DNA of 13,812 nt from the NCBI GenBank assembly GCA_028717165.1, contig JAQUOK010000023.1, positions 1 to 13,812 on the forward strand, in the 5' to 3' direction. Position numbers and translations under genes: made by a program. The notes beneath the pieces were generated by a model. It saw only the letters and a program-made list of their open reading frames with translations. It made no database searches and had not been told where the DNA came from. This document shows, in pieces, positions 1-7,705 of the stretch (its first letter is position 1; each line of letters starts with the position of its first letter). Origin of the DNA: Victivallaceae bacterium. Lineage in GTDB: Bacteria > Verrucomicrobiota > Lentisphaeria > Victivallales > Victivallaceae.

Positions 1-75
<75 letters not shown>

Positions 76-139
76 ACATTCAGGAAGCGTCACTCCTGCT
101 TTTCGCATTCGTGAATCCTTAATAAATATGAAAATTACG

Positions 140-145
140 ATTATA
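140..145 (-). promoter_or_regulatory. Putative -10 box of the tRNA-Phe promoter
   Basis: On the minus strand this is a perfect TATAAT, about 65 bases upstream of the mature tRNA 5' end. The 17-18 bases further upstream are almost pure A/T, so no clear -35 hexamer can be singled out. A 5' leader of roughly 55-60 nt, to be removed by RNase P, would follow. The call rests on one hexamer in an AT-rich tract. Confidence 0.4.
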
Positions 146-246
146 CAAGCTGAAATATAAAAAAAAATAAAAATTTTTCCTCACTGGTAAATCAACCGTA
201 AATATAGTATAGTTCTTAAGTTGACTAATAACCATACGAGAGAAAA

Positions 247-1374
247 ATGAAATTCATTATAGCGCCGGATTCATATAAAGGATGCCTGAGAAGCATTGAA
301 ATATGTCAGTACTTGGCTGAAGGCATTAAACAAATCCAGCCCGCCGCCGAAATCGAACAAATGCCGATGGCCGACGGCGGCGAAGGCAGCGTTGAGGCAA
401 TTGTCCTGTCAACCCAAGGCAGGTTCCATAAACTGAAAGTGTACGGCCCTCTGGATGACCGGGTTGAAGCCGTTTACGGGACCGCCGGAAATTCAGATAC
501 CGCAGTCATGGAAATGGCCGCCGCCAGCGGTATAGAACTGCTCCCCAAGGAAAAACTCGATCCTTTGCGCACCACAACCTACGGAACCGGACAGCTTTTA
601 AAACATATCATTGACGCCGGCATACGCGATATTATTATCGGCATCGGCGGCAGCGCCACAGTTGACGGCGGCGCCGGCATGGCTCAGGCCATCGGCTACC
701 GCTTTCTCGATAAATACGGCAATGAACTGAAAATGCCGCTCGGCGGCGGAAATTTAAAGGAAATTGCCGAAATCGATTCCGGCCGGGTTCCGCCCGAACT
801 CAGAAAATGCCGCATCAGGATCGCCAGTGACGTAACCAATCCCCTCCTCGGGAAAACCGGGGCCGCAACCGTCTTCGGCCCACAGAAAGGCGCAACCCCG
901 GAAATGGTCGAACAACTCGAAGAAAACCTCAAACATTACGCCGGTAAAATCATCGCCGCCGGTTTTACTGATACCTGCGCCAGTCCCGGCGACGGCGCCG
1001 CCGGCGGTCTGGGTTTCGCTTTGCGCGCCCTTTGCGGTGCGGAACCGGTCTCCGGCGCAAAACTGATCATTGAAATCACCGGATTGACACAAAAATTAGC
1101 CGGCGCCGATATGCTTATTACCGGCGAAGGCTGTACGGATTTCCAGACCGCTCACGGCAAACTTTGCGCCGTTATCGCACGGGCGGCTGAAGAAGCAAAG
1201 GTTCCGGCAGTGCTGGTTTCCGGAGCCCTCAAGGGGGATTTGAGCGGATTGTCGAATCTGTTCGCCGCCATGTTCAGTACGACCTCAGCGCCGTGCACCC
1301 TTGAAGAAGCTTTCGCCCAAACCCCCGCAAACCTTGTCCGCATGGGACGCAACCTGGCAGGAATAAAAAAATGA
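247..1374 (+). CDS. glxK: Glycerate kinase, type I (GlxK/GarK family)
   Basis: A 375-residue protein of the usual length for ATP-dependent type I glycerate kinases (typically glycerate 2-kinases), which phosphorylate D-glycerate and feed glyoxylate, tartronate or serine-derived carbon into glycolysis in the cytoplasm. Family signatures appear in order: APDSYKG (residues 6-12), MADGGEGS (41-48), GIGGSATVDGGAGMAQAIG (132-150), SDVTNPLLGKTGA (194-206) with FGPQKG just after, GAAGGLG (250-256), and ITGEGCTDFQTAHGK (291-305). In well-known relatives the last motif reads GEGR; here residue 296 is Cys. The start is the first ATG, preceded by a modest purine-rich GAGAG at 238-242. Candidate -10 hexamers TATAGT lie at 203-208 and 208-213 without a good -35. 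The stop overlaps the next gene's start by 4 bases, so the two are probably cotranscribed and translationally coupled. Identity is firm; the choice between glxK and garK naming is arbitrary. Confidence 0.95.
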   Translation: MKFIIAPDSYKGCLRSIEICQYLAEGIKQIQPAAEIEQMPMADGGEGSVEAIVLSTQGRFHKLKVYGPLDDRVEAVYGTAGNSDTAVMEMAAASGIELLPKEKLDPLRTTTYGTGQLLKHIIDAGIRDIIIGIGGSATVDGGAGMAQAIGYRFLDKYGNELKMPLGGGNLKEIAEIDSGRVPPELRKCRIRIASDVTNPLLGKTGAATVFGPQKGATPEMVEQLEENLKHYAGKIIAAGFTDTCASPGDGAAGGLGFALRALCGAEPVSGAKLIIEITGLTQKLAGADMLITGEGCTDFQTAHGKLCAVIARAAEEAKVPAVLVSGALKGDLSGLSNLFAAMFSTTSAPCTLEEAFAQTPANLVRMGRNLAGIKK

Positions 1375-2372
1375 CCCCGGAAAGTATTTCAAGAAGAATC
1401 AAAGCAATTATTTTTTCCCACAAAAAACGCCGGCAAGCTAAAAATTATTCTTTTCTGCATGGAGTCTGCGATAATTCCGGAGGCGATTTCAAGGAATATT
1501 TTTTCAGTGAGGATATGCCGCGAATCATTGCCGCCCTCAAACACGGCCTGGACAGTAAATCATGCAAACTGGTGGACTTATCCATTGAACGGCTGAAAAA
1601 CTTTCCCAACCAGGCCTCGGCAAAAGGCTTTCTGGTCGATGAAAGTCTTTTGATGACCCAGGAAGAACGCGACGAGCAGAAAAAATGGGAAAAGCTCATA
1701 ACGGAATATCAATGGGACTACCCTCTGGAAGGCGCTTATTTACTGCCGGAAGCATTTATGTATCACCACGGCTTGCGGGATATGCCAGAAACCGTAAAGG
1801 ATTATATCCGCGGCAAGGATTTTATCGATGCGGGCGCTTTCATTGGTGATTCCGCCCTGGTACTGCACCAATACGGCCCCGCTAAAATCTTTTCATTCGA
1901 AATTTCCGCAGTCAATGCGGATAAGTACCGGCAGAATATGAAAGGCAACAATATTCCCGAAGAAAATTTCGAATTGATCATAGCCGGGCTCAGCAATTAC
2001 TGCGGAAAAATTTCATTCAACGACATCGCAACCAGCGGCAGCAATCTGTGCACCGATGGGAGCGACATGGTCGAAGTGACAACTATTGACGAATTTGTGA
2101 AAAAACGCAATTTACGGGTCGGTTTTATCAAGGCCGACATTGAAGGCTCAGAGAGTTCACTGGTGCGCGGCATGCAGGAAACCATGACAAAAGACCGCCC
2201 GGTTTTGAGCATTGCCATATACCACAACCCGAAGGATTTCTTTGAAATAAAACCGTTCCTGGAGTCCCTGAACCTTGACTATAAATTCGCCATTAAAAAA
2301 TTCAATCCCCGGATATTGGTCCCTTTATGGGAAACGTACCTGATCGCTTACCCGGCGGAAATTGCCGAGTAA
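1371..2372 (+). CDS. FkbM family SAM-dependent methyltransferase
   Basis: A 333-residue protein. The C-terminal half has a Rossmann methyltransferase of the FkbM type: glycine-rich motif I DAGAFIGDS (residues 153-161), the acidic end of strand 2 in FSFEIS (174-179), VTTIDEF (236-242), the family hallmark IKADIEGSE (253-261), and the YHNPKDFFEI segment (284-293). FkbM enzymes methylate hydroxyl groups on sugars or small molecules; the substrate here cannot be read from sequence. The first about 145 residues are a charged, largely helical extension with no recognised motif (ESLLMTQEERDEQKKWEKL region). The start ATG overlaps the glycerate kinase stop (ATGA at 1371-1374) and has AGGAA at 1359-1363, 7 bases upstream. 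Cotranscription with glycerate kinase is inferred; a chemical link to glycerate is speculative. No glycosyltransferase or cell-surface polysaccharide gene is adjacent. Confidence 0.92.
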   Translation: MTPESISRRIKAIIFSHKKRRQAKNYSFLHGVCDNSGGDFKEYFFSEDMPRIIAALKHGLDSKSCKLVDLSIERLKNFPNQASAKGFLVDESLLMTQEERDEQKKWEKLITEYQWDYPLEGAYLLPEAFMYHHGLRDMPETVKDYIRGKDFIDAGAFIGDSALVLHQYGPAKIFSFEISAVNADKYRQNMKGNNIPEENFELIIAGLSNYCGKISFNDIATSGSNLCTDGSDMVEVTTIDEFVKKRNLRVGFIKADIEGSESSLVRGMQETMTKDRPVLSIAIYHNPKDFFEIKPFLESLNLDYKFAIKKFNPRILVPLWETYLIAYPAEIAE

Positions 2373-2377
2373 CGGAA

Positions 2378-2392
2378 AGCCGTCCCCCGGCT
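2378..2392. terminator. Weak hairpin between convergent genes
   Basis: AGCCG (2378-2382) and CGGCT (2388-2392) form a 5-bp GC-rich stem with a 5-base loop, in the 54-base gap between the convergent FkbM methyltransferase gene and pyrF. Read on the minus strand it is followed by only three U residues; read on the plus strand it is followed by C and an A-run. It is placed like a shared terminator, but the U-tract is poor in both directions. Confidence 0.35.
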
Positions 2393-2426
2393 CAAAAAAT
2401 ATCCGGGAAGCGGTTTGTTAACAAGA

Positions 2427-3242
2427 TCAGCTTTTACTCTCGTTAATGGTAGCGCGCAGTTTCAAAGCCGCTTTGCGTGACGCGGCGGCAAAGTTTTCCG
2501 TGCCGTCAGCATAAATAATTCCCCGTGAAGAATTTATTACCAGTCCGAAACCGTCAGCCGCAGCGCCGTTTTCGATAACTTTTTTCACATCCCCGCCCTG
2601 AGCGCCTACCCCCGGCACCAGAAAAGGCATTTCCGGACAGAGTTTGCGGATTCTTCCGAGTTCTTCGGGAAAAGTCGCGCCGATTACCAGCAGCACGTTC
2701 TTATTGTAGTTCCATTTGTCACGGGCAAGGACGGCGACATGTTCAAAGATCGTCCTGCCGCCACAGACCAGTTCCTGAAGTTCACAGGAACTGGGATTGG
2801 AGGTACGGCAAAGGATAATTACGCCGCTCTCGGCATGGTCCAGAAAAGGCTTCAGGGTATCGAAACCCATATACGGATTGAGGGTCACCGCATCCGCCTG
2901 ATAGCGTTCAAACGCTTCGCGGGCGTACATCTGCGCGGTAGAACCTATGTCGCCGCGCTTAACGTCCAGGATGACGGGTATTTCAGGATGTTTTTCCCGG
3001 ATATAGGCAATTGTCATTTTCAATTGATCGTCGGCGTTTTGCCCGGCATAATAAGCGGCCTGCGGCTTGTAAGCGCAAACCAGGTCACTGGTAGCGTCAA
3101 TGATCTGCCGGTTGAACTCGAAAATCGGAAATTCAAGTGATTTCAGGCATGCGGGCAATTTGTCCAGATCAGGATCAAGACCGACACAAACCATTGAATC
3201 ATTCTTTTTCCAGATGCCGTCGAGTTTTTCCAAGAAAGTCAT
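2427..3242 (-). CDS. pyrF: Orotidine 5'-phosphate decarboxylase, type 2
   Basis: This 271-residue cytoplasmic enzyme converts OMP to UMP, the last step of de novo pyrimidine synthesis. The length and signatures are those of the longer subfamily 2: VGLDPD (residues 20-25), substrate lysine in YKPQ (58-61), the catalytic Asp/Lys/Asp cluster in LDVKRGDIGST (92-102; D93, K95, D98), LNPYMG (121-126), the phosphate-binding loop VPGVGAQGGD (209-218) and NSSRGIIYA (237-245). The ATG start has an AAGGA ribosome site at 3249-3253, spaced 6 bases. The stop of the hydrolase/acyltransferase gene lies only 35 bases upstream, so pyrF is probably expressed from that gene's promoter or from one inside it. No other pyr gene is in the window. 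Confidence 0.97.
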   Translation of the reverse strand: MTFLEKLDGIWKKNDSMVCVGLDPDLDKLPACLKSLEFPIFEFNRQIIDATSDLVCAYKPQAAYYAGQNADDQLKMTIAYIREKHPEIPVILDVKRGDIGSTAQMYAREAFERYQADAVTLNPYMGFDTLKPFLDHAESGVIILCRTSNPSSCELQELVCGGRTIFEHVAVLARDKWNYNKNVLLVIGATFPEELGRIRKLCPEMPFLVPGVGAQGGDVKKVIENGAAADGFGLVINSSRGIIYADGTENFAAASRKAALKLRATINESKS

Positions 3243-3277
3243 ATTTTATCCTTTCATATTATATTAACCTGAAAAAT

Positions 3278-5836
3278 TCAATCTTCATCCAAGTCATCGA
3301 GAAGATTCTCACAATTTTTAGAGATGTTCTGCATGGCGTCTATGTATTGGAGAACCCGCTCCTTGCTGCCGCAGAAACTTATGGCGCTGGAATTACCGCC
3401 GTCTTCGGTAGGCATTTTCATATTGCCGATAGCGATGAAACCGTTAAAATGAACATCCGTCATCGGGCTGATGAACATTTCGGCGTCCCTCAGTACGGTC
3501 AGACCCGCCGTCCCGATAAATTCTCCCAGGGATTTAGGCATTATTTTGCTGGTACAATAATAAAATAAAGGATGGATCAGGGCGTAAAGTTCAAGCAGTT
3601 CATAGGTTTCGCTCTTGCCGAGCCGGGTAGCGAAAAGATGGCGGTTGAATTCACGCTGGTAAGCGATAAATCCTTTCAGCGGTTTTTGCGGCGTAAAAAA
3701 TTTCCCGGGCCGGATAATAACCAGACTGAGGGTGCGCTCCATCGGATAATCGACCAGCAGGGAAGTATCGACCGGAAAAACAAATTTGCGTTTGCCCAGG
3801 TCTTCATGCTGCGCTATTCCCCAGATAAGCATGCTGGCGACGGTAGCCGGGCCTCCCATCCGGGAATAATATTTTTCATTTATTTTTTTGCGGAGTTTCA
3901 GAAATTCGTCAAAGCATACATATATTCTGGCGCGGCAAATATTGCGGTTGAATTCGTAAAGTTCTTTTTCGGCCGCGGGACCGGACAACGCCGGATACAC
4001 GACTTTACCGCAACTGCCCCATTCTTTTTTCAGATCGGCAAGTGCTTCCTGCATAGGCATGCCGTCTACCGGGACGTGATGGTACTGGAACCACAAATCA
4101 GCTTCGGCAAGATCACGGGTAAAGCGGCAGAATATGTTCAACAGACCGAAACCCGGATGTCCGCGGTATTTAGTATTGGGAGTAGCGAACCTCTCCTTCA
4201 TAAAAATCTGGGGATCGTCCGTCAAAATATCAAACTGAATAAATGTCCCGTTCAATATCCGGTTCACATACAGGCGCAGCTCATGCTGCCTGGCCCGTGA
4301 CAGATTATACTGTCTCATCACCCACCAGGACAAACTTTTATGTATTTTCCGGTTACGTTTCAGATCCGGAATGCCGCAGTTTTTATTACAATAGAAAATT
4401 ATCTGCTTCAGGGCTTTTTCCTTTAATTCTTCGGACAGCATCACGAAGGCCGGCCGCGTCGAATCAAAATAAGGGATCAGGTTCAGGATTCTCCCGTCTT
4501 CAGTAAATTCCACTTCCGTTATGTCGGTAAAAAATACCTGTTTGCGGCGGTGCATGAGTATCCCGGCTTCGCTGGTCCAGTGACATGCCGGGGTTTTGCG
4601 CAGAAAATCCGCCAGCCGACTTATCAGGACGGCTTTTGAAGTCTCCGGTTCAGATGACATGTTCTTGTGGAAATAATTCAGCCTGAACAGCGCCAGAATG
4701 AATTTCGTATGTTCCTTGCGCAGGAATATCCCGGAAGCTTTGCGCCAGCCGTTTTCCTCGGCTTTAAAACCGATTTTTTTCAGCAGCTGCAGGCATTTTA
4801 CGAAAAACATAAGGAAAACCGTCCCAAAGCTCCAATGATCTATCAGACGGCTCATTTTAAGCTTATGTTTTCCGCCCTCGAACGGGGCCGTGAAATCATA
4901 AGCGGCCGGACTTTCCCCCGCAGCCGTTTTGTCCTTTTCCGCCGTAACCGCTTTGCCGATAACGTCAATTTCCCCGGACGTTTTTTCCTCATCCCGGATT
5001 TTCGGTTCGAGACGGAGGAATTTGCCGATTATCTGAGCGGTTTTTTCCGGCTGTTCCTCCTGCGGACAATGGCCGCAGGAGGGTATGATCTTCAGTTTGG
5101 CTCCGGGAAGGTCGTGAAAGAAAAGAAAAGCGTCTTCAAGATCGATGATCGCATCCTTTTCTCCCCAGATGAGCAGAGTCGGGATTTTCAGGGCGGCCAT
5201 CTTTTTATGGAAGGAACGGATATTGGCGATCGCTATCTGCTTGGCCGCGCCGATTATGCATTCCTTGGCGTTTTTGAGGCGCAGGACATCGGCATATTCT
5301 TTTATGATCTCCCCGGTTATTTTTTTCCGGTCGTAAAAAATCTGTTCAAGTACCAGCCTTGCCATCAGATCCTCGTCCGTCAGTTTCAAAAGCGGATTGC
5401 TCGGGGACACGACGCTGAGATCATCAATGAAATCGGGTATCTTCTGAAAGAGGCCGGCGGTATCTATCAACACCAGTTTGCGAACCCGTTCTTTTATTTC
5501 CTGATTGAACAGGGCCAGAAGGGAAATTGCGCCGCCCATGGAGTGCCCTACCAGAAAAATATCCTTCAGGCCGAGTTTCAGGATAAACTGGTCAAGTATC
5601 TGCGAGTGATCAAAGGGCGAAAGATAACCGTCGCAGACTTTTTCCGAATAACCGCAGCCCTTTAAGTCGAACGCGACAAGCCGCAGATTTTTCGGAAGGC
5701 ATTGCATCAGCTTCTGCCAGGTATAGGAAAAAGACGCGAAACCATGCACGAATAAGACAGTCTGACCGCTGCCGGAATCGGTGTATGCTATTGATATGCC
5801 GTTTATATTTATATACTTGTAACTGTCTGCATCCAT
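3278..5836 (-). CDS. Alpha/beta hydrolase fused to an HHxxxDG acyltransferase-like domain
   Basis: An 852-residue protein with two recognisable parts. Residues about 8-276 are a complete alpha/beta hydrolase: oxyanion motif HGF (31-33), nucleophile elbow GHSMGG (97-102, Ser99), acid Asp228 in WGEKDAI, and His256 in SCGHCPQ, so the triad appears intact. A charged linker (about 278-325) precedes a hydrophobic segment WSFGTVFLMFFVKCLQLL (335-352), which may be a membrane anchor or a buried helix. The C-terminal half carries HHVPVDG (586-592), matching the HHxxxDG active site of the CAT/condensation/wax-synthase-type CoA-dependent acyltransferase superfamily, followed by the kind of helix seen in chloramphenicol acetyltransferases. 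The segment VDTSLLVDYPMERTLS (689-704) and a C-terminal MTDVHFNGF (792-800) could be the second-lobe elements. No signal peptide. Substrates are unknown; acyl transfer and ester or thioester hydrolysis on one chain is the inference. The ATG start has no well-spaced Shine-Dalgarno (AGG is 1 base away). It lies upstream of pyrF. Hydrolase call firm, acyltransferase call moderate. Confidence 0.82.
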   Translation of the reverse strand: MDADSYKYININGISIAYTDSGSGQTVLFVHGFASFSYTWQKLMQCLPKNLRLVAFDLKGCGYSEKVCDGYLSPFDHSQILDQFILKLGLKDIFLVGHSMGGAISLLALFNQEIKERVRKLVLIDTAGLFQKIPDFIDDLSVVSPSNPLLKLTDEDLMARLVLEQIFYDRKKITGEIIKEYADVLRLKNAKECIIGAAKQIAIANIRSFHKKMAALKIPTLLIWGEKDAIIDLEDAFLFFHDLPGAKLKIIPSCGHCPQEEQPEKTAQIIGKFLRLEPKIRDEEKTSGEIDVIGKAVTAEKDKTAAGESPAAYDFTAPFEGGKHKLKMSRLIDHWSFGTVFLMFFVKCLQLLKKIGFKAEENGWRKASGIFLRKEHTKFILALFRLNYFHKNMSSEPETSKAVLISRLADFLRKTPACHWTSEAGILMHRRKQVFFTDITEVEFTEDGRILNLIPYFDSTRPAFVMLSEELKEKALKQIIFYCNKNCGIPDLKRNRKIHKSLSWWVMRQYNLSRARQHELRLYVNRILNGTFIQFDILTDDPQIFMKERFATPNTKYRGHPGFGLLNIFCRFTRDLAEADLWFQYHHVPVDGMPMQEALADLKKEWGSCGKVVYPALSGPAAEKELYEFNRNICRARIYVCFDEFLKLRKKINEKYYSRMGGPATVASMLIWGIAQHEDLGKRKFVFPVDTSLLVDYPMERTLSLVIIRPGKFFTPQKPLKGFIAYQREFNRHLFATRLGKSETYELLELYALIHPLFYYCTSKIMPKSLGEFIGTAGLTVLRDAEMFISPMTDVHFNGFIAIGNMKMPTEDGGNSSAISFCGSKERVLQYIDAMQNISKNCENLLDDLDED

Positions 5837-5911
5837 ACCTGTAAAACTCTATATCCCGCTTTGAAACTCCGCCTCCGTAAAAATAATCATAAAACTGAAT
5901 ATTTCAATTTT

Positions 5912-5917
5912 ACTATA
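5912..5917 (-). promoter_or_regulatory. Putative -10 box upstream of the hydrolase-acyltransferase gene
   Basis: On the minus strand this reads TATAGT, about 76 bases before the ATG, in an AT-rich tract that separates two divergent genes. The hexamer 17 bases upstream (TTAGCT) is a weak -35. A GGAGGCGGAG run in the resulting leader (about 5866-5878) lies over 25 bases from the start codon and has no usable start after it, so it is not a normal ribosome site. Confidence 0.3.
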
Positions 5918-5948
5918 CAGCATACTAATAAAAAAGCTAATATTCAAT

Positions 5949-5982
5949 GCCGGAAAATAAAAACGGCAGGCACGGTTCCGGC
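5949..5982. repeat. Inverted repeat in a divergent promoter region
   Basis: GCCGGAA (5949-5955) and TTCCGGC (5976-5982) are perfect 7-bp inverted arms 20 bases apart. They lie between the divergent hydrolase-acyltransferase and TPR-protein genes, upstream of both putative -10 boxes. They could be an operator-like site or a weak hairpin. There is no U-tract on either strand to make it a terminator. Confidence 0.4.
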
Positions 5983-6011
5983 CTTAAACTTTAAATTAAA
6001 ACATTTTGCGT

Positions 6012-6039
6012 TTGGAATTTGCTGAAAAAGCGTTAAATT
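6012..6039 (+). promoter_or_regulatory. Possible promoter of the TPR/lptE unit
   Basis: TTGGAA (6012-6017) and TAAATT (6034-6039) are separated by 16 bases, ending about 42 bases before the ATG at 6082. Both hexamers match the sigma-70 consensus only in part, and the region is AT-rich, so chance is a real possibility. Confidence 0.28.
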
Positions 6040-6081
6040 AGAAATTCGTTATTAAGTGTAATCAGATCAGCAACATTTACC

Positions 6082-7179
6082 ATGACCGTATTTTTTAAAT
6101 ACAATAATCCCGGCGGGAAAATTTTCCTGGCGGTCTGTGTTTTCTGTTTTTCGCTTCGTCCGGCGGCGGCAGACATCACGACCACCGAAAAATTTCAGGT
6201 CGGACTGGAAAAACAGAAAGCGGGCGATTACGTCGGCGCCGCCGACAGCTTTCTGGACGCGGAATTTCTGGCCAGGGACATAAACATGAAAGCCGAAGCC
6301 GCCAAAGAAGCCATGAAGTGTTACCGGAAAGCCAATCTGCTTTATAAAGAATTCACGATTATCGAAAAACTCCTGAACTCCTATCCGGCTGAAGTCGATT
6401 TCGGCAAGCTCGTTGAACGGGAGTACGAAATCTGCGATAAATATTTAAAAGGGCACCGCGACCCGGAGTTCTGGTCGTTACGCTGGATTCCCTGGCTTAC
6501 GGGGCCGGACAGAAGTGAGGAAATGCTGAGAAAAGCCCTGAAGCATGCCCCTTTCGCGGCAACTGCGCCGCAGGCGAAACTGCGTCTCGCCGTACTCCTG
6601 ATCGAAGACAGCAAAACAGAAGAAGCCCTTGGGGAACTGCGCGAACTGATCAAGAACTATCCCAAATCGGAATACTGTAAATCCGCGTATCTCGAACTCG
6701 GCAACGCATTGTTTCAATTGTCCATGATCGGTGACGGCGACGGCAAATATAACAGTGAGGCGTTGAGCGTTTTCCAGAAATTCATAAAGACTTATCCCAA
6801 GGCCGCGGAAATCGAATGGGTCAATAAATGCCTGCTGCGCTCAAAGGATATTCAGGCTGAACGTTTACTCGGAATCGCCAAGTTTTACAAGCGGATCGGC
6901 CGTACGGCGCCGGCGGAACGTTATTTAAACGACATCCTGGTGCAGTATCCCGATTCCCAATCCGCGGCCGCCTCCGAGGAAATACTCGCCCAACTGGATA
7001 AATCATATACCCCGGAAGGTTTTCGTCCGGAACTGAAAAGCCGCTACCAGAAATACGATGTAATTCCGATCCCGAGCCAGAAATCGAAAATTATCATCGT
7101 GCCGGAAAACAGTAACGGCAAATATCTTTTCCCGATCAGGGATCTGGGAATTCAAAAACGGAACAGCGATAATGAATAA
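6082..7179 (+). CDS. Secreted TPR-repeat protein, BamD-like
   Basis: A 365-residue exported protein. An N-terminal signal peptide is visible: a Lys near residue 13, hydrophobic core IFLAVCVFCFSL (14-25), and a likely signal peptidase I site after RPAAA (26-30). The cysteines in the core do not form a good lipobox, unlike true BamD. Helical repeats follow with the TPR/BamD pattern of small and aromatic residues ending in YP: around 35-102 (ending NSYP), 145-194 (KNYP), 200-240 (KTYP) and 258-290 (VQYP, then DSQSAAASEEILAQL). The last about 55 residues are basic and repeat-free. A periplasmic scaffold acting in outer-membrane assembly is inferred from the fold and from overlap with the LptE-type gene downstream (8 bases). 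The start has no visible Shine-Dalgarno, but the signal peptide fits it. A general cell-envelope TPR protein is the alternative. Confidence 0.8.
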   Translation: MTVFFKYNNPGGKIFLAVCVFCFSLRPAAADITTTEKFQVGLEKQKAGDYVGAADSFLDAEFLARDINMKAEAAKEAMKCYRKANLLYKEFTIIEKLLNSYPAEVDFGKLVEREYEICDKYLKGHRDPEFWSLRWIPWLTGPDRSEEMLRKALKHAPFAATAPQAKLRLAVLLIEDSKTEEALGELRELIKNYPKSEYCKSAYLELGNALFQLSMIGDGDGKYNSEALSVFQKFIKTYPKAAEIEWVNKCLLRSKDIQAERLLGIAKFYKRIGRTAPAERYLNDILVQYPDSQSAAASEEILAQLDKSYTPEGFRPELKSRYQKYDVIPIPSQKSKIIIVPENSNGKYLFPIRDLGIQKRNSDNE

Positions 7180-7702
7180 CAACACGAAATCAAGATTCTT
7201 GCTTCTTTGTACGGGCTCCGTACTGTTTGTAATGCTCAGCGGCTGCGGCTATCGTTTCGGGCATATCATGCACCCTCAGGTAAAATCCATCGCCGTTGCC
7301 CCGGTTACAAATGAAACTCTGGTATACAACGCTTCTGCGTATCTCAGGAACAAGCTCACCGAGGCTTTTATGCGTGACGGCGCCCTCGAAGTAAAATCGC
7401 TGCGGGAAGCTGACTGTATAATTTACGTCCGGGTTGTTGATGTCAACTATCGTGAAACCACCCCGGCGAGTTATGATGATGAAATCACCTACCGTCCAAT
7501 GGAATGGCGTATCTGGATGACGGTTGAATTTACCGTAATTATTCCGGGTAATAAAGAACCGCTTATCAAGCTTCAGGAAGTTACTGCAGACGCACTTTTC
7601 CAGGTGCAGGCTGACTTTTTCGTCAACCGTCAGCGCGGGATAGAACAATGTTCGTGGCATGTCGCCAGAAGGGTCGTCCAGCAGGTTACTGAAGCGTGGT
7701 AG
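7172..7702 (+). CDS. lptE: LptE-family LPS-assembly lipoprotein
   Basis: A 176-residue lipoprotein. The signal sequence is basic then hydrophobic and ends in the lipobox LSGC with Cys25; Gly at the next position is compatible with outer-membrane sorting. The mature protein opens with GCGYRFG and continues with VKSIAVAPVTNETLVYNASAYLRNKL, an opening common to the LptE/LPS-assembly lipoprotein family. A predicted beta-rich body follows, including ADCIIYVRVVDVNYRE and a strand-rich middle. In known systems LptE plugs the LptD barrel and helps place LPS in the outer leaflet. LptD is not in the window. The start overlaps the TPR gene by 8 bases, so translation is probably coupled; only a weak GGA lies about 9 bases upstream. 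Its stop is 3 bases from the stop of the opposing AI-2E gene. Family assignment is by pattern and moderately strong. Confidence 0.83.
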   Translation: MNNNTKSRFLLLCTGSVLFVMLSGCGYRFGHIMHPQVKSIAVAPVTNETLVYNASAYLRNKLTEAFMRDGALEVKSLREADCIIYVRVVDVNYRETTPASYDDEITYRPMEWRIWMTVEFTVIIPGNKEPLIKLQEVTADALFQVQADFFVNRQRGIEQCSWHVARRVVQQVTEAW

Positions 7703-7705
7703 AAC

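Noticed and set aside
81..98. Small inverted repeat CAGGA/TCCTG upstream of the tRNA
   Set aside because: Only 5 bp, no U-tract worth the name and no upstream gene on the plus strand; probably chance.
754..1092. Minus-strand open frames inside glycerate kinase
   Set aside because: They are antisense shadows of conserved kinase motifs; no independent evidence.
3572..5665. Three plus-strand open frames (3572-4300, 4243-4506, 4667-5665) opposite the hydrolase-acyltransferase gene
   Set aside because: They are antisense to a frame with clear catalytic motifs throughout, have low-complexity Phe/Arg-rich translations, and no ribosome sites or family motifs.
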